The notes: a model not told the origin generated them from the sequence alone. DNA of 64,000 bases from Dendrolimus kikuchii (GCA_019925095.2 CM034392.1:24184387-24248386), one strand, 5' to 3'. Shown: positions 1-12,361, counted from the stretch's first letter. Numbers and translations: made by a program.

Positions 1-2376
1 TTTGGGGACTCTAGATAGCTTAAGTCTCCTTGTGACGGACATTCGGACTGCTTTCTCCCGTAATGAACATGTTATTGGGGTTTTTTTAGATATATCATCC
101 GCATATGATAATGTCAATCTCTCTATACTCAGGCACAAAATGCTACAGCTGAGTATACCAGAGAAGATTGTAAATTTCATTTATAGCTTGTTTTCGGAGC
201 GATCAATAGTGGTCCGTTCCTGTGGAACCTATCTCCCCCCTAGACTTGTCTGGAAGGGCCTCCCACAGGGATCGGTGCTTAGCCCTATCCTTTATAACGT
301 CTACACTGCTAGTCTAGACACATCAGTGAACTGTTTCTGTAAGATACTTCAATATGCGGATGATATCGCCTTGTATGCCATTTCAGACTCTTTTCCAGAT
401 GCTTGTTCTCGCGTGAACTCGGCTCTCTTTTATCTTAATGGTTGGCTAACAGAGCATGGGCTTTCACTCTCTCCTGCTAAAAGCAGTGCGATGATTTTTA
501 CACGGAAAAGAGTAACTCCCATACTTGATATAAATGTCAATAACAACCCTATCAAAGTAGAAGACAAAGTAAAATTTCTAGGGATTCATTTGGATCCTAA
601 ATTGTCTGGTATTACTCACCTAAATTTCGTTTGTGAGAAAATTGAAAAAAATATAAACGTCATCCGTGCTCTTTCAGGCATTAAATGGGGATCACACCCA
701 TACTGTCAAAAACTACTCTATAACGCTATTGTCAGAAGTCACATAGATTACGGCAGCTTTCTAATGGAACCATGTAACAAACTATCCCTTGCAAAACTAA
801 ACCGACTCCAAGCTAAATGTCTAAGATTAATCACTGGTGCCATGAAATCGTCTCCCACCAATGCTCTGCAAGTGGAGTGCCTGGAGCCCCCACTTGCACT
901 ACGTAGTCAATTTCTAGCCGATCGGTTTTTTTTTAGAGTGACTGAACTTTCTCACCACCCTCTCCTGATTAGCCTTAGTGACCTTCATGAATTAGTAACA
1001 ACTTCACCCTATTGGAACCACAAAACCTATCCCCCCCTAATCAAGTCTTACCAAAAATCTTTAAATCTCTCTACTGGCATTTACCAAAATTATAGAAATC
1101 CCCTCTTCCAAACTGAGTTTGATGATCTACTTTTCCGACCTAAAATCATATTTAATTTTGGTGTCGAAAAGAATTCCATTGGAGCTAACCAAATATTCAA
1201 CAGGATACTTTATAAAAACTGGCAAGGCTGGTTACCAATTTTTACGGACGCATCCAAATTAACTCTAGATAGCCATGTGGGTGCTGCTGTCTGGATTCCA
1301 GAATTTAGGATCATTCTCAACTATAAAATCCCTCCACACAGTTCTGTATTTACTGGTGAGGCTATTGCTATCTTGGAGGCCATTCAATATATCAAATCAC
1401 ATCACCTCAGTAAATGTTTAATTTTAACAGACTCCCTTAGCTGCCTTCAGGATTTATCTAAACTGCCCTTTCGTACAAAAGAAAACTTCTCCCTGACATT
1501 AAAAATCAAAAGTTCTCTCAAGACCTGCCATGATCTAGGACTCGAAATAGTTTTGGCATGGATCCCAGGTCATGCAGGTATCAGTGGTAATGAGACCGCT
1601 GATAATTGTGCTAAACAAGCTGTCCATATAGGATGCGATAAATATAGCAAATGTTTTAGCAGAGACCTCCGCCTCACAGCCAAAAATGACATGTTCAATT
1701 CATGGAATGACACATGGCAGCAATCTCGTCAGACGACCGGCAGGCTTTATGGCGAATTGCAACCACACATCTCACGCTTCCGAAGTTTATCAAAAAAATT
1801 AACCACGGCTATAATCCGCCTGAGACTAGGTCACGTCTGTTCTCCCGTGTTCTTAGCTAAAATAAGAGTTCGCGACCACTCTCTTTGTGAGTGTGGCCTG
1901 GACGAGGGGTCATTAGAACACATCTTCTTTCACTGCCCTTATATCTGTACCCATATCTATGACATTCTACCCTCAGATATACCCCGTCCCATCAATCTTA
2001 ATTACCTCCTGACATTAGTCCATAGTAAACATGTATATATTTTAAGTAAATTTCTATCCCTAAATAATATCTATCTATAACACTGACTAAACCTCCCTTA
2101 ACTCTCCTACACTAACTTAAATTTAAGTATAATCTACGCTAAATTATTAAATCAATAACATTACTAAGTAGGGTTTGGGTTCAGTTTAACATTACGGTTT
2201 ATTTTGTCCTCAGGTTTTCAGAAATCGAGCACCGTTCAAAATTATCCCTCCCTCTTTTGTCTCTTAAGCTTTTATTGCTTTTTTAATAATCACCTGTCGC
2301 TTTTACTCTGATATTGGCAAAATCAATGCCAAGTGCGTTGGAGCCACAATTTTTAAAAAGTGAAGTGAAGTGAAGT
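1..2376 (+). mobile_element. I-like LINE, copy A, with 3' UTR and short tandem repeat tail
   Basis: After the stop codon there are about 280 bases of untranslated sequence that match the minus-strand copy at 49.7 kb up to the shared GTTGGAGCC near 2337-2345. This copy ends in four GTGAA-like units (2360-2376) instead of poly(A). The sequence directly after it is the 5' part of a Helitron read on the minus strand, so the LINE appears to have inserted into that Helitron. Confidence 0.85.
2..2080 (+). CDS. LINE ORF2: reverse transcriptase plus RNase H, 5' end outside window
   Basis: Polyprotein of a non-LTR retrotransposon; 692 residues are visible and the frame is open to the window edge, so the true start and any endonuclease lie outside (the first codon is TTG, not a real start). 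Reverse transcriptase motifs are in order: FLDISSAYDNV near residues 28-38, GLPQGSVLSPILYNVY near 84-99 and the catalytic YADD near 118. A complete-looking RNase H domain follows: TDAS near 414, GEAIAILEAIQ near 449, TDSLSCLQDL near 472 and GHAGISGNETADNCAK near 523. The C-terminus has a Cys/His cluster (CECGLDEGSLEHIFFHC, near 632-648) typical of LINE ORF ends. The RNase H domain points to an I-like rather than a plain Jockey element; the clade is inferred. The frame is uninterrupted for 2 kb, so the copy may be fairly young. A truncated sister copy lies at 49727-50720. Confidence 0.93.
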   Translation: MGTLDSLSLLVTDIRTAFSRNEHVIGVFLDISSAYDNVNLSILRHKMLQLSIPEKIVNFIYSLFSERSIVVRSCGTYLPPRLVWKGLPQGSVLSPILYNVYTASLDTSVNCFCKILQYADDIALYAISDSFPDACSRVNSALFYLNGWLTEHGLSLSPAKSSAMIFTRKRVTPILDINVNNNPIKVEDKVKFLGIHLDPKLSGITHLNFVCEKIEKNINVIRALSGIKWGSHPYCQKLLYNAIVRSHIDYGSFLMEPCNKLSLAKLNRLQAKCLRLITGAMKSSPTNALQVECLEPPLALRSQFLADRFFFRVTELSHHPLLISLSDLHELVTTSPYWNHKTYPPLIKSYQKSLNLSTGIYQNYRNPLFQTEFDDLLFRPKIIFNFGVEKNSIGANQIFNRILYKNWQGWLPIFTDASKLTLDSHVGAAVWIPEFRIILNYKIPPHSSVFTGEAIAILEAIQYIKSHHLSKCLILTDSLSCLQDLSKLPFRTKENFSLTLKIKSSLKTCHDLGLEIVLAWIPGHAGISGNETADNCAKQAVHIGCDKYSKCFSRDLRLTAKNDMFNSWNDTWQQSRQTTGRLYGELQPHISRFRSLSKKLTTAIIRLRLGHVCSPVFLAKIRVRDHSLCECGLDEGSLEHIFFHCPYICTHIYDILPSDIPRPINLNYLLTLVHSKHVYILSKFLSLNNIYL

Positions 2377-2377
2377 T

Positions 2378-2533
2378 GTTTTTATTATATTCCAAGCATT
2401 TTTTCATATTTACGCACCTTAAACCTTCCCTGGACAAATAATTCAAAACCAAAATTAGCCAAGTCAGTCCAGCCGTTCTCGAGTTTTAGCGAGACTAACG
2501 AACAGCAATTGATTTTTATATATATAGATATAT
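2378..2533 (-). mobile_element. Helitron 5' fragment, same family as 55147-55844
   Basis: Read on the minus strand it begins with TC, then TATATATATAAAAATC, and follows the 55-kb Helitron almost base for base: the passage around GCTGTTCGTTAGTCTCG, the CTGGACCGATTTGGC-like passage, and the segment ending near AAAATGCTTGGAATAT. It is cut off where LINE copy A ends. Confidence 0.75.
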
Positions 2534-5057
2534 AGAAATATACATTCGTGGTCTTTTTTTATGTATTTGAAGTAATAAAGAGAAAGACCAGAACATGTGG
2601 TGGAAACTTAAGGAGGTCCAAGTCCAGTAGTGGTTATTGCTTAGTTGAAGCAAAAGAGTTTCTGATATAATTTTCGACAACAAATTATGTATTATATAAT
2701 AAATTCTTGATCATTGTGTTAAAATGTCAAAAAGCTTAAACGTTGCTAGTTTGAAAATATTTATATCTAATTTATTATTTAAAACTAGGAAGTGGTGAAA
2801 GGTTTAAAGAACACAGTTGCCCCATGGAGACGACAAGGGAACGTTGCGTCACAAGGATGCGCTGCATGCGCATTTAACTAAATGCCAGGCCACGCGTGCC
2901 TTCCGCGTTACCGTGTGAACGTGTCATATCGATCGAGTTTGTGAATTATCGTTGCCTTCTTTACTATGGTATAATAAAGCGGGTGACAGATCTGCAAGTA
3001 AATCGTGTACTTGCTCGCACGTCTATCATCTGCTTTATACGTACATGAGCGAGTCTGAAATTTCTTGACAATTATTTGAAAATATATTTTTTTGTTACTT
3101 ACCTTTCCGATTATATGATACTTGCCCGTAGTAAAATAAACAAAAGTAACTAACTCATGGTGTAAAACCTTCAAAAAATATATTCTATTGTAAAATTATA
3201 CCTTTAAACTCTTAAAGTAATAAGTTCTTTAAAAATAATGACAATAATTGAGTTCAAAGTGTGATATCTTCGGACAAGCAAATCCAAGATTCCAACATTC
3301 AAATTTCCAGTGTATTTGTTATTATTGTTTCTTAATAATGTTTATTTACTTTTTATTTATTTTTTGTATTTTTATCAATAAGTTATTAAGTCACCTAAAC
3401 TAAATATCGACCTGTATGAGATTAACGAAGTATTATTTTTTCTTTTGCAAAAATTTGGGACTGCAAAATTGTTATTATTATTAATAATAATAATCTGTGA
3501 ACCTGCAGCCCACCTCTCGACACCCCTTAGCCACTCACACCCATGTTGCCCCTCGCCAATCTTGTTGGGAACCCCCTATATTTGCAAAAAGAAAGGGAAA
3601 GTCGACTTTTAAATCTACTAAATTTATTTCAAAAAATGAACGCGGTTATATCAACAGACTGAACAATTTCGTACTGATGATATTTTTATCATTTTATAAC
3701 GTCAAGCAATGGCCAGTACCTATGTAAATGTTCATTTAAACCGAATGCTTACTTTTTAATTTTAACATGTAGCAGTGACCTCTATTATAATTTTTATTCA
3801 TCCAATTTATCGCGTGTCAGAACGAATCCCTTATCTAAATTCGAAAAAAGAATTACCGTGACAAATGGCGACTATCATAAACTACGAACTCACGACCCAT
3901 TAGAGCGAGAGAGCGTCAATTAAAAGTTACATACGCTTGACAAGGATGTGGTTTAAATTCAAATTAAGAATAGTATCGGAATCGATCTTGATTTGTCGAC
4001 CGCTGACAAGCTATCAGTCAAGCGAACGGACAAACACAATGGCAGGCGTGGCGATGGAAAGTGGCGCTCAATGCCGCGAGTTATTTGATACTATATCGAA
4101 AACGCAAATTGACATTGAAATATATCGATGTAATTTGATTAATTGTAGGTTTTCAGAGGCTATAGATTCCGAAGTTCTTTTATTATGTTATGCAGTAACG
4201 TAGTAGCATTGAGTTTAATAGATATTTGTCAACTGATACATAATATGTCATTTTAGAAGGTCTATTTCTGAAAGTATTTTTACTTGTAGCATATAACGGC
4301 CTTTTTAATAAAGAAAGCACATTTTTGGAATCGTAGCTTTCTGATACCACGACTTATATTTTATGTATACGTGTAAAAATAATATTACTTTATTAATTTG
4401 CGCAATCTACCTTATTATTGTTTATAAAATCTTCCACAAATATGTATATTTTATACAACATATCAAACATTCCAACGGAGAACCTTTCCTAAACTTTTTT
4501 CGTCATCGAATACCACATTTGAATAACGATCTTCGATAACGACCTTCTCTTTTATTCTTTCACTGGGCTATATGTGTCAGAGCGAGATGGCCGAGTTGCT
4601 AATGAGCAAGAGAAATGGCGTAGTGCAGGGACGGTAAAATGCAGTGAAAGTGCTGATTACATGGTAGTTAGCGTAGTTGTTGTGTAAATAAGAATAAATT
4701 TATCGAGTCTCTTTATTGAACTGACGGCGGAACAGCTTGCTGATCGCTTGTTATTCGTTCGTATAAATAGCGCTTGCGCCGATTTACTTACTGAAATGTA
4801 TGTAAGCGCTTTATCGCTACAGTGATGTATGATTGATGGATCAATCATGCAAATCCTAATTTCAAATATCAGCATCTCTATCTACCGAAGTTTGTATGTC
4901 CTTATACTTAAGACTTGGTTTCTTTAAATTCCTTGCGAATAGGTACAATCTAGGTAAGCGTGATTCATCCTAGACCACATCTTTGCTTAACATAATTCCA
5001 GATCGTGGTCAAACGTGAGCCAATGCCACAATAGAAACGAGTCCCGAAGACATGCAA
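2534..5057. other. Intergenic, no supported gene
   Basis: AT-rich sequence with only short unsupported ORFs. A small GC-richer patch at about 2815-2910 holds a partial ATGCGCTGCATGCGCAT motif. I see no recognisable coding or transposon structure. Confidence 0.5.
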
Positions 5058-5160
5058 TGTATACATCAGTTTCCTCATAAACTTTTCTGCAGCAAGTGGC
5101 AATTGTTACAATGTGCTCATCAGACCAGAAAGCTGCATAGCGACGGATTTCATTAGAAAG
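5058..5160 (-). mobile_element. Decayed tRNA-type SINE fragment
   Basis: Diverged but alignable to the 54.7-kb SINE over the stretch from CATCAGTTTCCTCATAAAC to GCATAGCGACGGATTT, which corresponds to the TTTTTCTTCACCGATGTCAG and GGTCAGAAAACTGCC parts of that copy. Confidence 0.5.
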
Positions 5161-6163
5161 AGACGAAATTAGTTAACATAGCCCTATTTATAAGGCAACT
5201 TGACATTTACACACAGAGTAAATTAATATAATAGGAGACATTTACATGATTACAATAACAAATTTGTTGAAAAAATTGAAATCCATGTCCTACTTGCAAG
5301 CTTTTAGGACGAATGCGCAACAGCGGAAGGGACACTAAAGTATTTTAAATTTATCAATTCGTAATGATTTTATACTTGTGTAATAAAAATAAGGGATATG
5401 TTTCAATGATCGGAAAACGACTTCGGAGTATCCCAGCGGATTCCCTAAAAATCCCGTCTCGTCCCATCCAATCTGTTGATTTGCTCTGGCCCTTAGTTTT
5501 TATATTGCGCTTTGTAACTTTGATTGCTTCAATTATAATTTCATTTTTGACCTCTAGTATTTATCTTTGCACCTTACCAGTTCTCACCCTTGAACCATTG
5601 CAGTCACATATCAATCACTCATGCGTACTTAATAACGTGTTTGTATTGTAATACGACGAGTATTACGATGCGCCGGCGCAAGGTCGAGCGCTTCGCGTAT
5701 TTTATTGCTGGGCTGAAAAGGTTATTTATATTTAGTTCTTGACGCCTATTACTAGAATATTTAACGACGATTTCCATACCTTTGAAATCAGCACTTTTAG
5801 TAAAATAGCACGTCTGAAGGTCTAACTTCCAGACGCATCGGTAAGATTTTATGGAAATGATCTTTAAAGAAAGCTATCTACTCGTTTCATATTTAGAATT
5901 GCTAAAGACAGTGAGAAAATTAATGATATCGCTTTAATAAAACAGATATCGCATCTTTATTGGCTTACCATTGTTTTTTATTACATGATGCAGACAAACA
6001 GGACTCCAATTCTGCTATTAAAATAATGCCAGAATATTCGACCGGTATATTATAATTCTTGGGTTTTCGTACAAAAAACAACCATTATGACCCCAGTGTT
6101 GGAGCATTCTGGCACTAATGCGGAATTGCGATAGGTCCTGGCAGCTCACCCGAGAGAAAATTA

Positions 6164-6352
6164 TTACCACCGCCTATGGACTGGAACCGAATTACTGACG
6201 CCGGAACATAACGCAAGGTTTTTGTAGCGATTATCTTTAAACCAGGGGTAGTAACCGTCCTGACAGGCAAAATCCCTACCAAGTACCATCTGGCTGTGAG
6301 TTGTTTTGTTACACTTACGACTGACCACCACGTTACTGCACGGATAACAGTA
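6164..6352 (-). mobile_element. SINE-like family A, decayed copy
   Basis: Matches the middle and 5' part of the roughly 310-bp family A repeat (CGCCTATGGA, GCCGGAACATAAC, ACCAGGGGTAGTAACC, CTGCACGGATAA) with many substitutions and small deletions. The 3' tail is lost. Confidence 0.7.
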
Positions 6353-7074
6353 TCGGATATTATCCATAATTTTGAGTGTCCAAAAATGCACGTTCTTAAG
6401 CACGCAATGCGTTTGTACTTTAGCGTTGTTTTTAAATTACGATTCTGCTGCGCTTGCTCTGCCTAAACGTGCAGTCATCTCAAAGGTATTAATTACAACA
6501 AACAAACAAAATAATTACAAAAATGCATTTGGAATAAATACTTCATCTTATTTTATAGTTATAATTAACTTTAAGAACTGACAAACAGTAATGGAGGTTG
6601 ATTCTCAATTCAAACAAGGTGGTTATTTGCAAAGATTGCATTCCTCAACAACAAATTACGTTTTGATCATTATTTCTCGTATAATTGATTAACTTTGGGC
6701 AGGTACGTCGAAAATGTAATGAGGTCCCGAGACGGATGGATCGTTTTGTAAAAAAACATACATTTTAATAATCATTTGCAATTTCAATACGGGCCTGCTA
6801 ATGTTGTTTTCGCTTCTTCATGGAATCGCATCGATAACTCTACTTGGTGGTAAATGGATATCGGCAGCTATGATTATCTACTTCTACAGGATCAGATTAA
6901 TCTACTTCTGGCGTTGCAGTAAAAGTTTCAAAATAATATACAGTATTGGTTAAAAATTAATCATTGATGTGAAATGGTGTAGCATTGAACTAATCTTGTA
7001 CAGTATGGCGAGTGAGAATTCTGGTGACTCATATCCCTTCTGCCTATCCCATATCTGTATGCCATCTTTTATGT

Positions 7075-7207
7075 CCCATCCCCCCTGTTCCAGAGACTAG
7101 CAATATGTTGGAATTGTCCTTGGTCTTGCCAATGTCTATAGGCGACGGTAACCACTTTCCATCAGGTGGGCCTTCTGTCTGTTTGCTTACTTCAGGGAAT
7201 AAAAAAG
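7075..7207 (+). mobile_element. SINE-like family A, 3' fragment
   Basis: Only the 3' end is present: GGCGACGGTAACCACTTTCC, ATCAGGTGGGCC and a tail at GGAATAAAAAAG. The short ORFs here, on both strands, are by-products of the repeat. Confidence 0.7.
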
Positions 7208-7244
7208 AATATAGATTGTTTTTCAAAAATAAATTATTTAATTA

Positions 7245-7285
7245 ATTACCGCGCTTAAAACCGTTAAAACGTAGTTTTATTATTT
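7245..7285 (+). repeat. Short repeat end, CGCGCTTAAAACCGTTAAAA type
   Basis: This roughly 35-bp block (ATTACCGCGCTTAAAACC, then GTTAAAACGTAG) recurs at 48520-48590 as an inverted pair and at 59680-59712 in reverse. It is probably the terminus of a transposon family I cannot name. Confidence 0.6.
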
Positions 7286-7592
7286 ATTATAAATTGTGTT
7301 TGTTTAAAATCTAATACACGAGTCTATTTTCAAGCTGACACAGGAACACTTTCTCCTTTGGCGTCTATCAAAGATGTATAGTTTGGTGAAGCCGATACTG
7401 ATGATAGTTATTAATTATCGTTTGATTTGATTACATTGATTTAAGATTTAGACCCTTTCATCGCCATTGTAGCAAATAGAACAACAACGGACATCATCAC
7501 ATTATTGGAATGAGACGCGATAGTTTCAATCATTCAAATTGAATTTAAACGAACGAATATAGTGACTTAAAAAGCAAGTAAGACAAAAAAAT

Positions 7593-7934
7593 GTGTATGT
7601 GTGTGCAGTTCACACGCAGTAGAAGTGAAACAAAGTCTGACAAGGGGTGGGAGGATTCTAAATTTCGTGACGTCATATTTCATATATTATATCGTTATAA
7701 TATATTTAAGTTTTAAAAAACGAAATTTGAAGTAGTAACGAAGAACTTCCAAACATTTTCAACTCTATTTGTACGAGCACAGTGTTTAAATTATTAAATA
7801 TAATGTATTCCATCTCATTCTCTCGCAGGCTTAGTCCTATAGATTTATGTGTTTATCTCTTTCTTGTGTCGCTTTTTCGGTACATCGAGTTTCAAATCAC
7901 AATGATTCTAAAGAAGGTTCACTTCAAAAGCCTT
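7593..7934 (+). repeat. Repeat family C (GAAGTGAAAC terminal inverted repeats), copy 1
   Basis: Left end has TTCACACGCAGTAGAAGTGA; right end has CACAATGATTCTAAAGAAGG then TTCACTTCAAA, so the short termini are inverted relative to one another. Related copies are at 12362-12798 (plus) and 31366-31650 (minus), with partial pieces near 48325-48362, 48685-48710 and 51710-51795. No ORF; likely a non-autonomous DNA transposon. Confidence 0.6.
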
Positions 7935-9571
7935 AAATAGAAGCACTTATTTGATTGATTCAGTAGAATACTTCCAATCAAGGTCCTGGTATTGTTACGA
8001 ATAAATCAGAGCGTATAGTCTTATTGTACATTGGAGCACAAATTCTGTATATTCCATTGATTGCCGGTTGCTGTATGAGCTCCCATTATTTACGGTTTTG
8101 AAAAGTTATCGATAAATTCGATAGGGATCTCGCGTAACTGCCAATAGGGTTGTCTAACACTTTAATTATTTTAACAGTTTTTCAAATTAAATTAAATTTA
8201 TTTTCATAAAATTCAGTTTAAAAGGTATTACAGAAATCATAATTATGTTTATATTTTTGCAAGCTTGATGTGCTTTAGATTGCATAATAAATTTAACTTT
8301 ACACAAATTGATTATTGTTATAACATTTTTGTCAATCTTTCTGTCAATTTTCATACAATTGATTGGTTGTTCTTGGTTAGAAGATGTCAGTGATCTGTTG
8401 GTTTTTGAAATAGAAATTGTTGTGCTTTTTAATTCAGCCGTTGTACTTGTAAGATTAAGATTATTTTTAAATTATGGCTTTCCGTTTCCTTGAAAAAGAG
8501 TCAAAAAATAATTTTGAAGTTAGTTTAATTAGATGCTTGTTATTTGTTCCTAATTTGCAACCGAAGACATAATTTTCATGAAATTTGATACATAAAATTT
8601 ATTGCTCCAAAATAAATAATTACAAAAATGTTCGATTACATTACTTTCTTGGTAAAGTCATAACTTTTCTTATAGGATAACCTTAACTAATCTGGTGTAG
8701 AGTTTGGATACCTTTATCTTTTCACCAGCCGTGCTTTACAACTTCGTCCGCGTGTAGTTTTTTCGCAGAATCCTAATCTTAAAAGTACCCCAAGTTAATC
8801 TTTATAACATCAGCTATATGCCAGTAAAAGTGCTGTAACAATCGATCCAGCCGTTTTAAAGATTAGCCGGAATAAACAGACAGATAAAAATTTGAGAAGT
8901 TGATTTTTGATAAATGTACCTTAAATAGGTACTTTAAAAAGCTGTTATTTTGACATTACAAACAGATACTTCAATTTTATTTATTTGTATAGATTAAGTA
9001 TAGACAGCATACCCCAATCATCAGATGGTTTCCGCAGGTTACAGAACCGAAGTAAAATACTTTATTAATTAAAAAAAAATAAAAGACAATAAAATAACCA
9101 TTTTTGCCAACCCTAGAAGCGAATAATACATCAGAGAAGTATTATGTGCGATACGATCGGTTTGCATAATAACCACCTCTGGTTTCGCCAAAATAAATTT
9201 CGACGATTGAAAAGGCTCAAAGGATTCTTTTGAAACTTGAATAATGCGGGTACTTTTGAAAACAAAAGTGGCTTGGCAGATGTTTATCATCAACGTTGTG
9301 ATGTTTATTAAGATGAATTTGATTTTTGTGATTACATTATACGTATGTATGTATACGTATAACATGTTTTTTTTTTTGGTGCACTTGCACTACTACCAAG
9401 GATGTACATAGCTTTATTTAAAAAAACATGACAAATGCAGTAATTACTTATAGGCAAACACTACATGCAATTTAATATTTTGTAGTTTGAAACATTGTAA
9501 TATAATTAATTTAAAGAAGAAAAAAAATATAAGTCTTTAATAGCTATTAAGTTTCAAACATATAAAGAAAT
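7935..9571. other. Intergenic; one Helitron-like remnant only
   Basis: Mostly featureless AT-rich DNA. Around 8745-8900 the phrases TTCGTCCGCGTGTAG and CGATCCAGCCGTTTTAAAGA resemble the conserved parts of short lepidopteran non-autonomous elements, but no ends can be placed. Confidence 0.45.
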
Positions 9572-9757
9572 TTAAAGTGAATTAGTAATGTGAGATGCAA
9601 TAATTGGACGAAATTTGTAATATGGATTAGCATGTAGATCGGTAATATCACTATAAAGGTTTACTAGTTTACATAGTCTAGGTATGGGAGAGTTGGGACC
9701 AAGAACGGTGCGACGTAAAGGCGGGGACACAGGAGTGTGATAGTTGTACGAGGGCAT
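9572..9757 (-). pseudogene. LINE ORF C-terminal fragment (Jockey-like)
   Basis: A 61-residue minus-strand reading frame has the spacing usual at the extreme C-terminus of Jockey-type LINE ORFs: RRTVLGPNSPIPRLCKLVN, then a run ending in FRPIIASHITN before the stop. Nothing of the reverse transcriptase core is present, so it is a 5'-truncated insertion. Just to the right (9830-9846) lies a Helitron-like 3' end, GCCGGGTCAGCTAGT. The LINE assignment is inferred from residue pattern only. Confidence 0.5.
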
Positions 9758-9904
9758 CTAGTATACTAGAGATGTCATGCATCTCTTTCTATTGACAGAA
9801 GGTAAAGTTCAAGGCCCGAACGAACGAAGTTTGCCGGGTCAGCTAGTAAATACATAGAGATATACATACATACAATTTTCTAAAACTTTAGATTATTTGC
9901 CAGG

Positions 9905-10217
9905 TTTTTTTTTTGCAGGAGATAGCAGACAGGCAGACGGCCCACTTGATGAAAAGCGTTTACCATCGCCTATGGACATTTGCAACACCAAAGGTGCTAC
10001 AAATGCGCTGCTGCTCTCTTAAGGGAGTCTGGAACCTGGTCACTAATGCCGGAACATAACTCAAGGTTGTTATGGCGACATACTTTAGACCAGGGGTGGT
10101 AACCATCCAGTGGGGCAAATGCCCTACCACCTGGCTGTGGGTTGTTAAGTCGCCTCTTACGACAGGCCGCCCGGCCGCAGGAAATTGTATTCTTTCTCCG
10201 TTCCTGCACGGATAAAA
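9905..10217 (-). mobile_element. SINE-like family A, near full length
   Basis: Minus-strand copy running from its A-rich tail (seen as a T run then TTGCAGGAG on the plus strand) to the conserved head (CTCCGTTCCTGCACGGAT on the plus strand). It is followed 10 bp later by a plus-strand copy, so the two heads face each other. Confidence 0.85.
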
Positions 10218-10226
10218 AAGGTAAAA

Positions 10227-10446
10227 AAGGTAGGGCATTTGCCCGACTGGATAGCTACCACTCCTGGTCTAGAATATGCCGCCATAACAACTTTTAGTTG
10301 CATTCCGGCATCATTGGCCAGGTTTCAGTTTCTCCTTCAAGGCCGGCAGCACATTGGCAGCACCTCTGGTGTTGCTAATGTCCATAGGCAACGGCAACCA
10401 TTTTCCATCACAGTTTGGCCGTCAGTCTCCTGTGCATCATAAAAAT
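10227..10446 (+). mobile_element. SINE-like family A, 5'-truncated, head-to-head with previous copy
   Basis: Begins at GGTAGGGCATTTGCCCGACT, missing the first 90 or so bases of the family, and ends in CATCATAAAAATATATATA. It is more diverged than its partner. Confidence 0.8.
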
Positions 10447-10827
10447 ATATATATATATACATTTACAGCTACTTATTTATTAAATCTCAGCAGTAATCAT
10501 TTGAAAAACTCATTCCGACTTAGACGGTTATAAAATCACTTGATATAAAATTTTATATTACTGATTAAAGTATTTATCCATTAAGAGATGTCGTATCGAT
10601 ACAAGTATTTAATAAACGATAAAATTTGTGGGAACGCATTTAATACTACTTAATAAAAGGTCTAATATAATAACAATATTTTTGTGCGCTCGGTGTATAT
10701 AATAAATTTTAATTTTTATGCAACAGGGCTGCTGCGATTTTAATGTTATTTTAAAATATGTTGCCATTGAACAAGTTTTACTTTTTCTTCTGTTTGTAAT
10801 ATTTAAAAGAATAATAAATAAATAATG

Positions 10828-11365
10828 TGACCAAAAGACTGGTTTATACCTCGGGCAAAGCATTATCGTTGCCATTCAGAGAGGGAATGTGGCCAGTCTT
10901 TTGGAGACGTTTCCAACTGACAGCGGTATTTGATTTTATAGTTTAATTTTAGTTTGCATATATAGTTTATTTTTAGTTTAATTTATTTATAATTTCGTTT
11001 ATTCCTGAGGCCATGAGCCTCTACCAAAATTTATCAAAACGTCTTATTGACTCTTCAGGTGATCAGAGGGCTGGTGTTACCTCGGACAAAAGATCAGTAT
11101 GGCGATCCAGCGAGGAAACGTAGCCAGCCTTCTGGGCACCTTACCCATAGAAGACGGTTATCTAGGCTCAGTATTCTACTTATAGTCTTGAAGGACTATG
11201 AGTAGAATACAATACAAATAAGTTAAGTTTGATATATTTGATATTTTTTTATAAAGCTCTAATGACTTTATATTTAGTTTATTTTTAATATTTAGTTGTA
11301 TTTTTTAAAAGTTAGTTTAGTATATTTTATAGTGTAGTTTAGTTTAAATAAGCCATTTTTGTAAT
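10828..11365 (+). pseudogene. Two tandem LINE C-terminal fragments with 3' UTR
   Basis: Two related pieces lie in a row. The first (about 10828-10925) reads QSIIVAIQRGNVASLLETFP in one frame and then stops. The second (10996-11190) is the same C-terminal region with a longer lead-in (MSLYQNLSKRLIDSSGDQRA) and a frame break before AIQRGN. The second continues into a 3' UTR ending at AAGCCATTTTTGTAATAAAG plus an A run (11347-11376). The same C-terminus occurs in reverse inside the Helitron at 55.1-55.8 kb. The upstream domain of what seems to be the same protein lies at 50805-51110. The tandem order suggests a second insertion or a local duplication. Confidence 0.65.
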
Positions 11366-11376
11366 AAAGTAAAAAA

Positions 11377-12361
11377 AAGTAATTTTGATACATAAAAATA
11401 CAGGTCTTAAGTTATACATATAGGTATATGAGTCCACATATCATTATCCATAGGGTGTGCAAATAATACATCGCGTTAATAAACACTTCGTCAGAAAATA
11501 ATATATAATATATACAATAAAGAATAATAATCTTATTTCATTTATATTTTATGTGAATTTTGCATTATCGAGTATTCATGATTTCTTAGAATAATCTTCA
11601 AGCACATCGGCGGCAGACGAAACCGGAGATTTTAAAACTCCAGCCTTGGCTCGGCCAAATTCAGGTAAGAATAAGTAGGTATTTGATCGACGGCAAAGAG
11701 CGGAGTTCTCATGACAACTCGAAAAATCATAAACAGGAGCGCATTTATCTAGTTGTCATTTTGATACAAAAATACATTTTTTACTTGAAAATATTATAAT
11801 ATGCAGTAACTATTGTTCATTTTTAATAAAAGAAATATGCTGTTTTTATAATCATAAGTTCTCGACGTAAAACGTAAATACTGTTCTACTTTAATCCCAC
11901 CAAAAATAAGTCTGTACGTATAAATTATTATGGTGTGAATATAAGTCTTTCAGCTAAATAGTTCTTAAATATACTGGCAATAATGTAGGTGGCCAGTATT
12001 TTTTTCAATATAAGCAATTCAAATTTCGAATACTCTTTACAAAATTATCTGCTAGCATATTGTTCTTACAATAAATTAATCATTGTAATTGAACCAAACG
12101 AGACCTTATTGCATTGTAATAAGGTTTTAATGAGTGCATAATTGGATTGTCATTATATTAGAAATCATTATGGCTGAACAATTAACGTTTTCACCTCGCT
12201 CTAGTTAACAAGTGTTGTGTGTAACGACAGGTTTGTGGGTCTATGGGCGTTTTTAAATTAATCTCTATGGAATGCACTAACTTATGACTTTTAAAACTAT
12301 TAGTGACATTTGTAAAGATTTTTGATATAGGGTATATTGGGTACCTTTTAATTAAAAAAAA
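11377..12361. other. Intergenic, nothing recognised
   Basis: AT-rich with no ORF over 60 codons and no repeat that I can match elsewhere in the window. Confidence 0.5.

Noticed and set aside
9997..10209. Recurring 70-codon frame in family A copies (QERRKNTISCGRAAC type)
   Set aside because: It recurs because the repeat recurs. It is open in both strands in places, varies in length and is broken in many copies, so it is not evidence for a protein.
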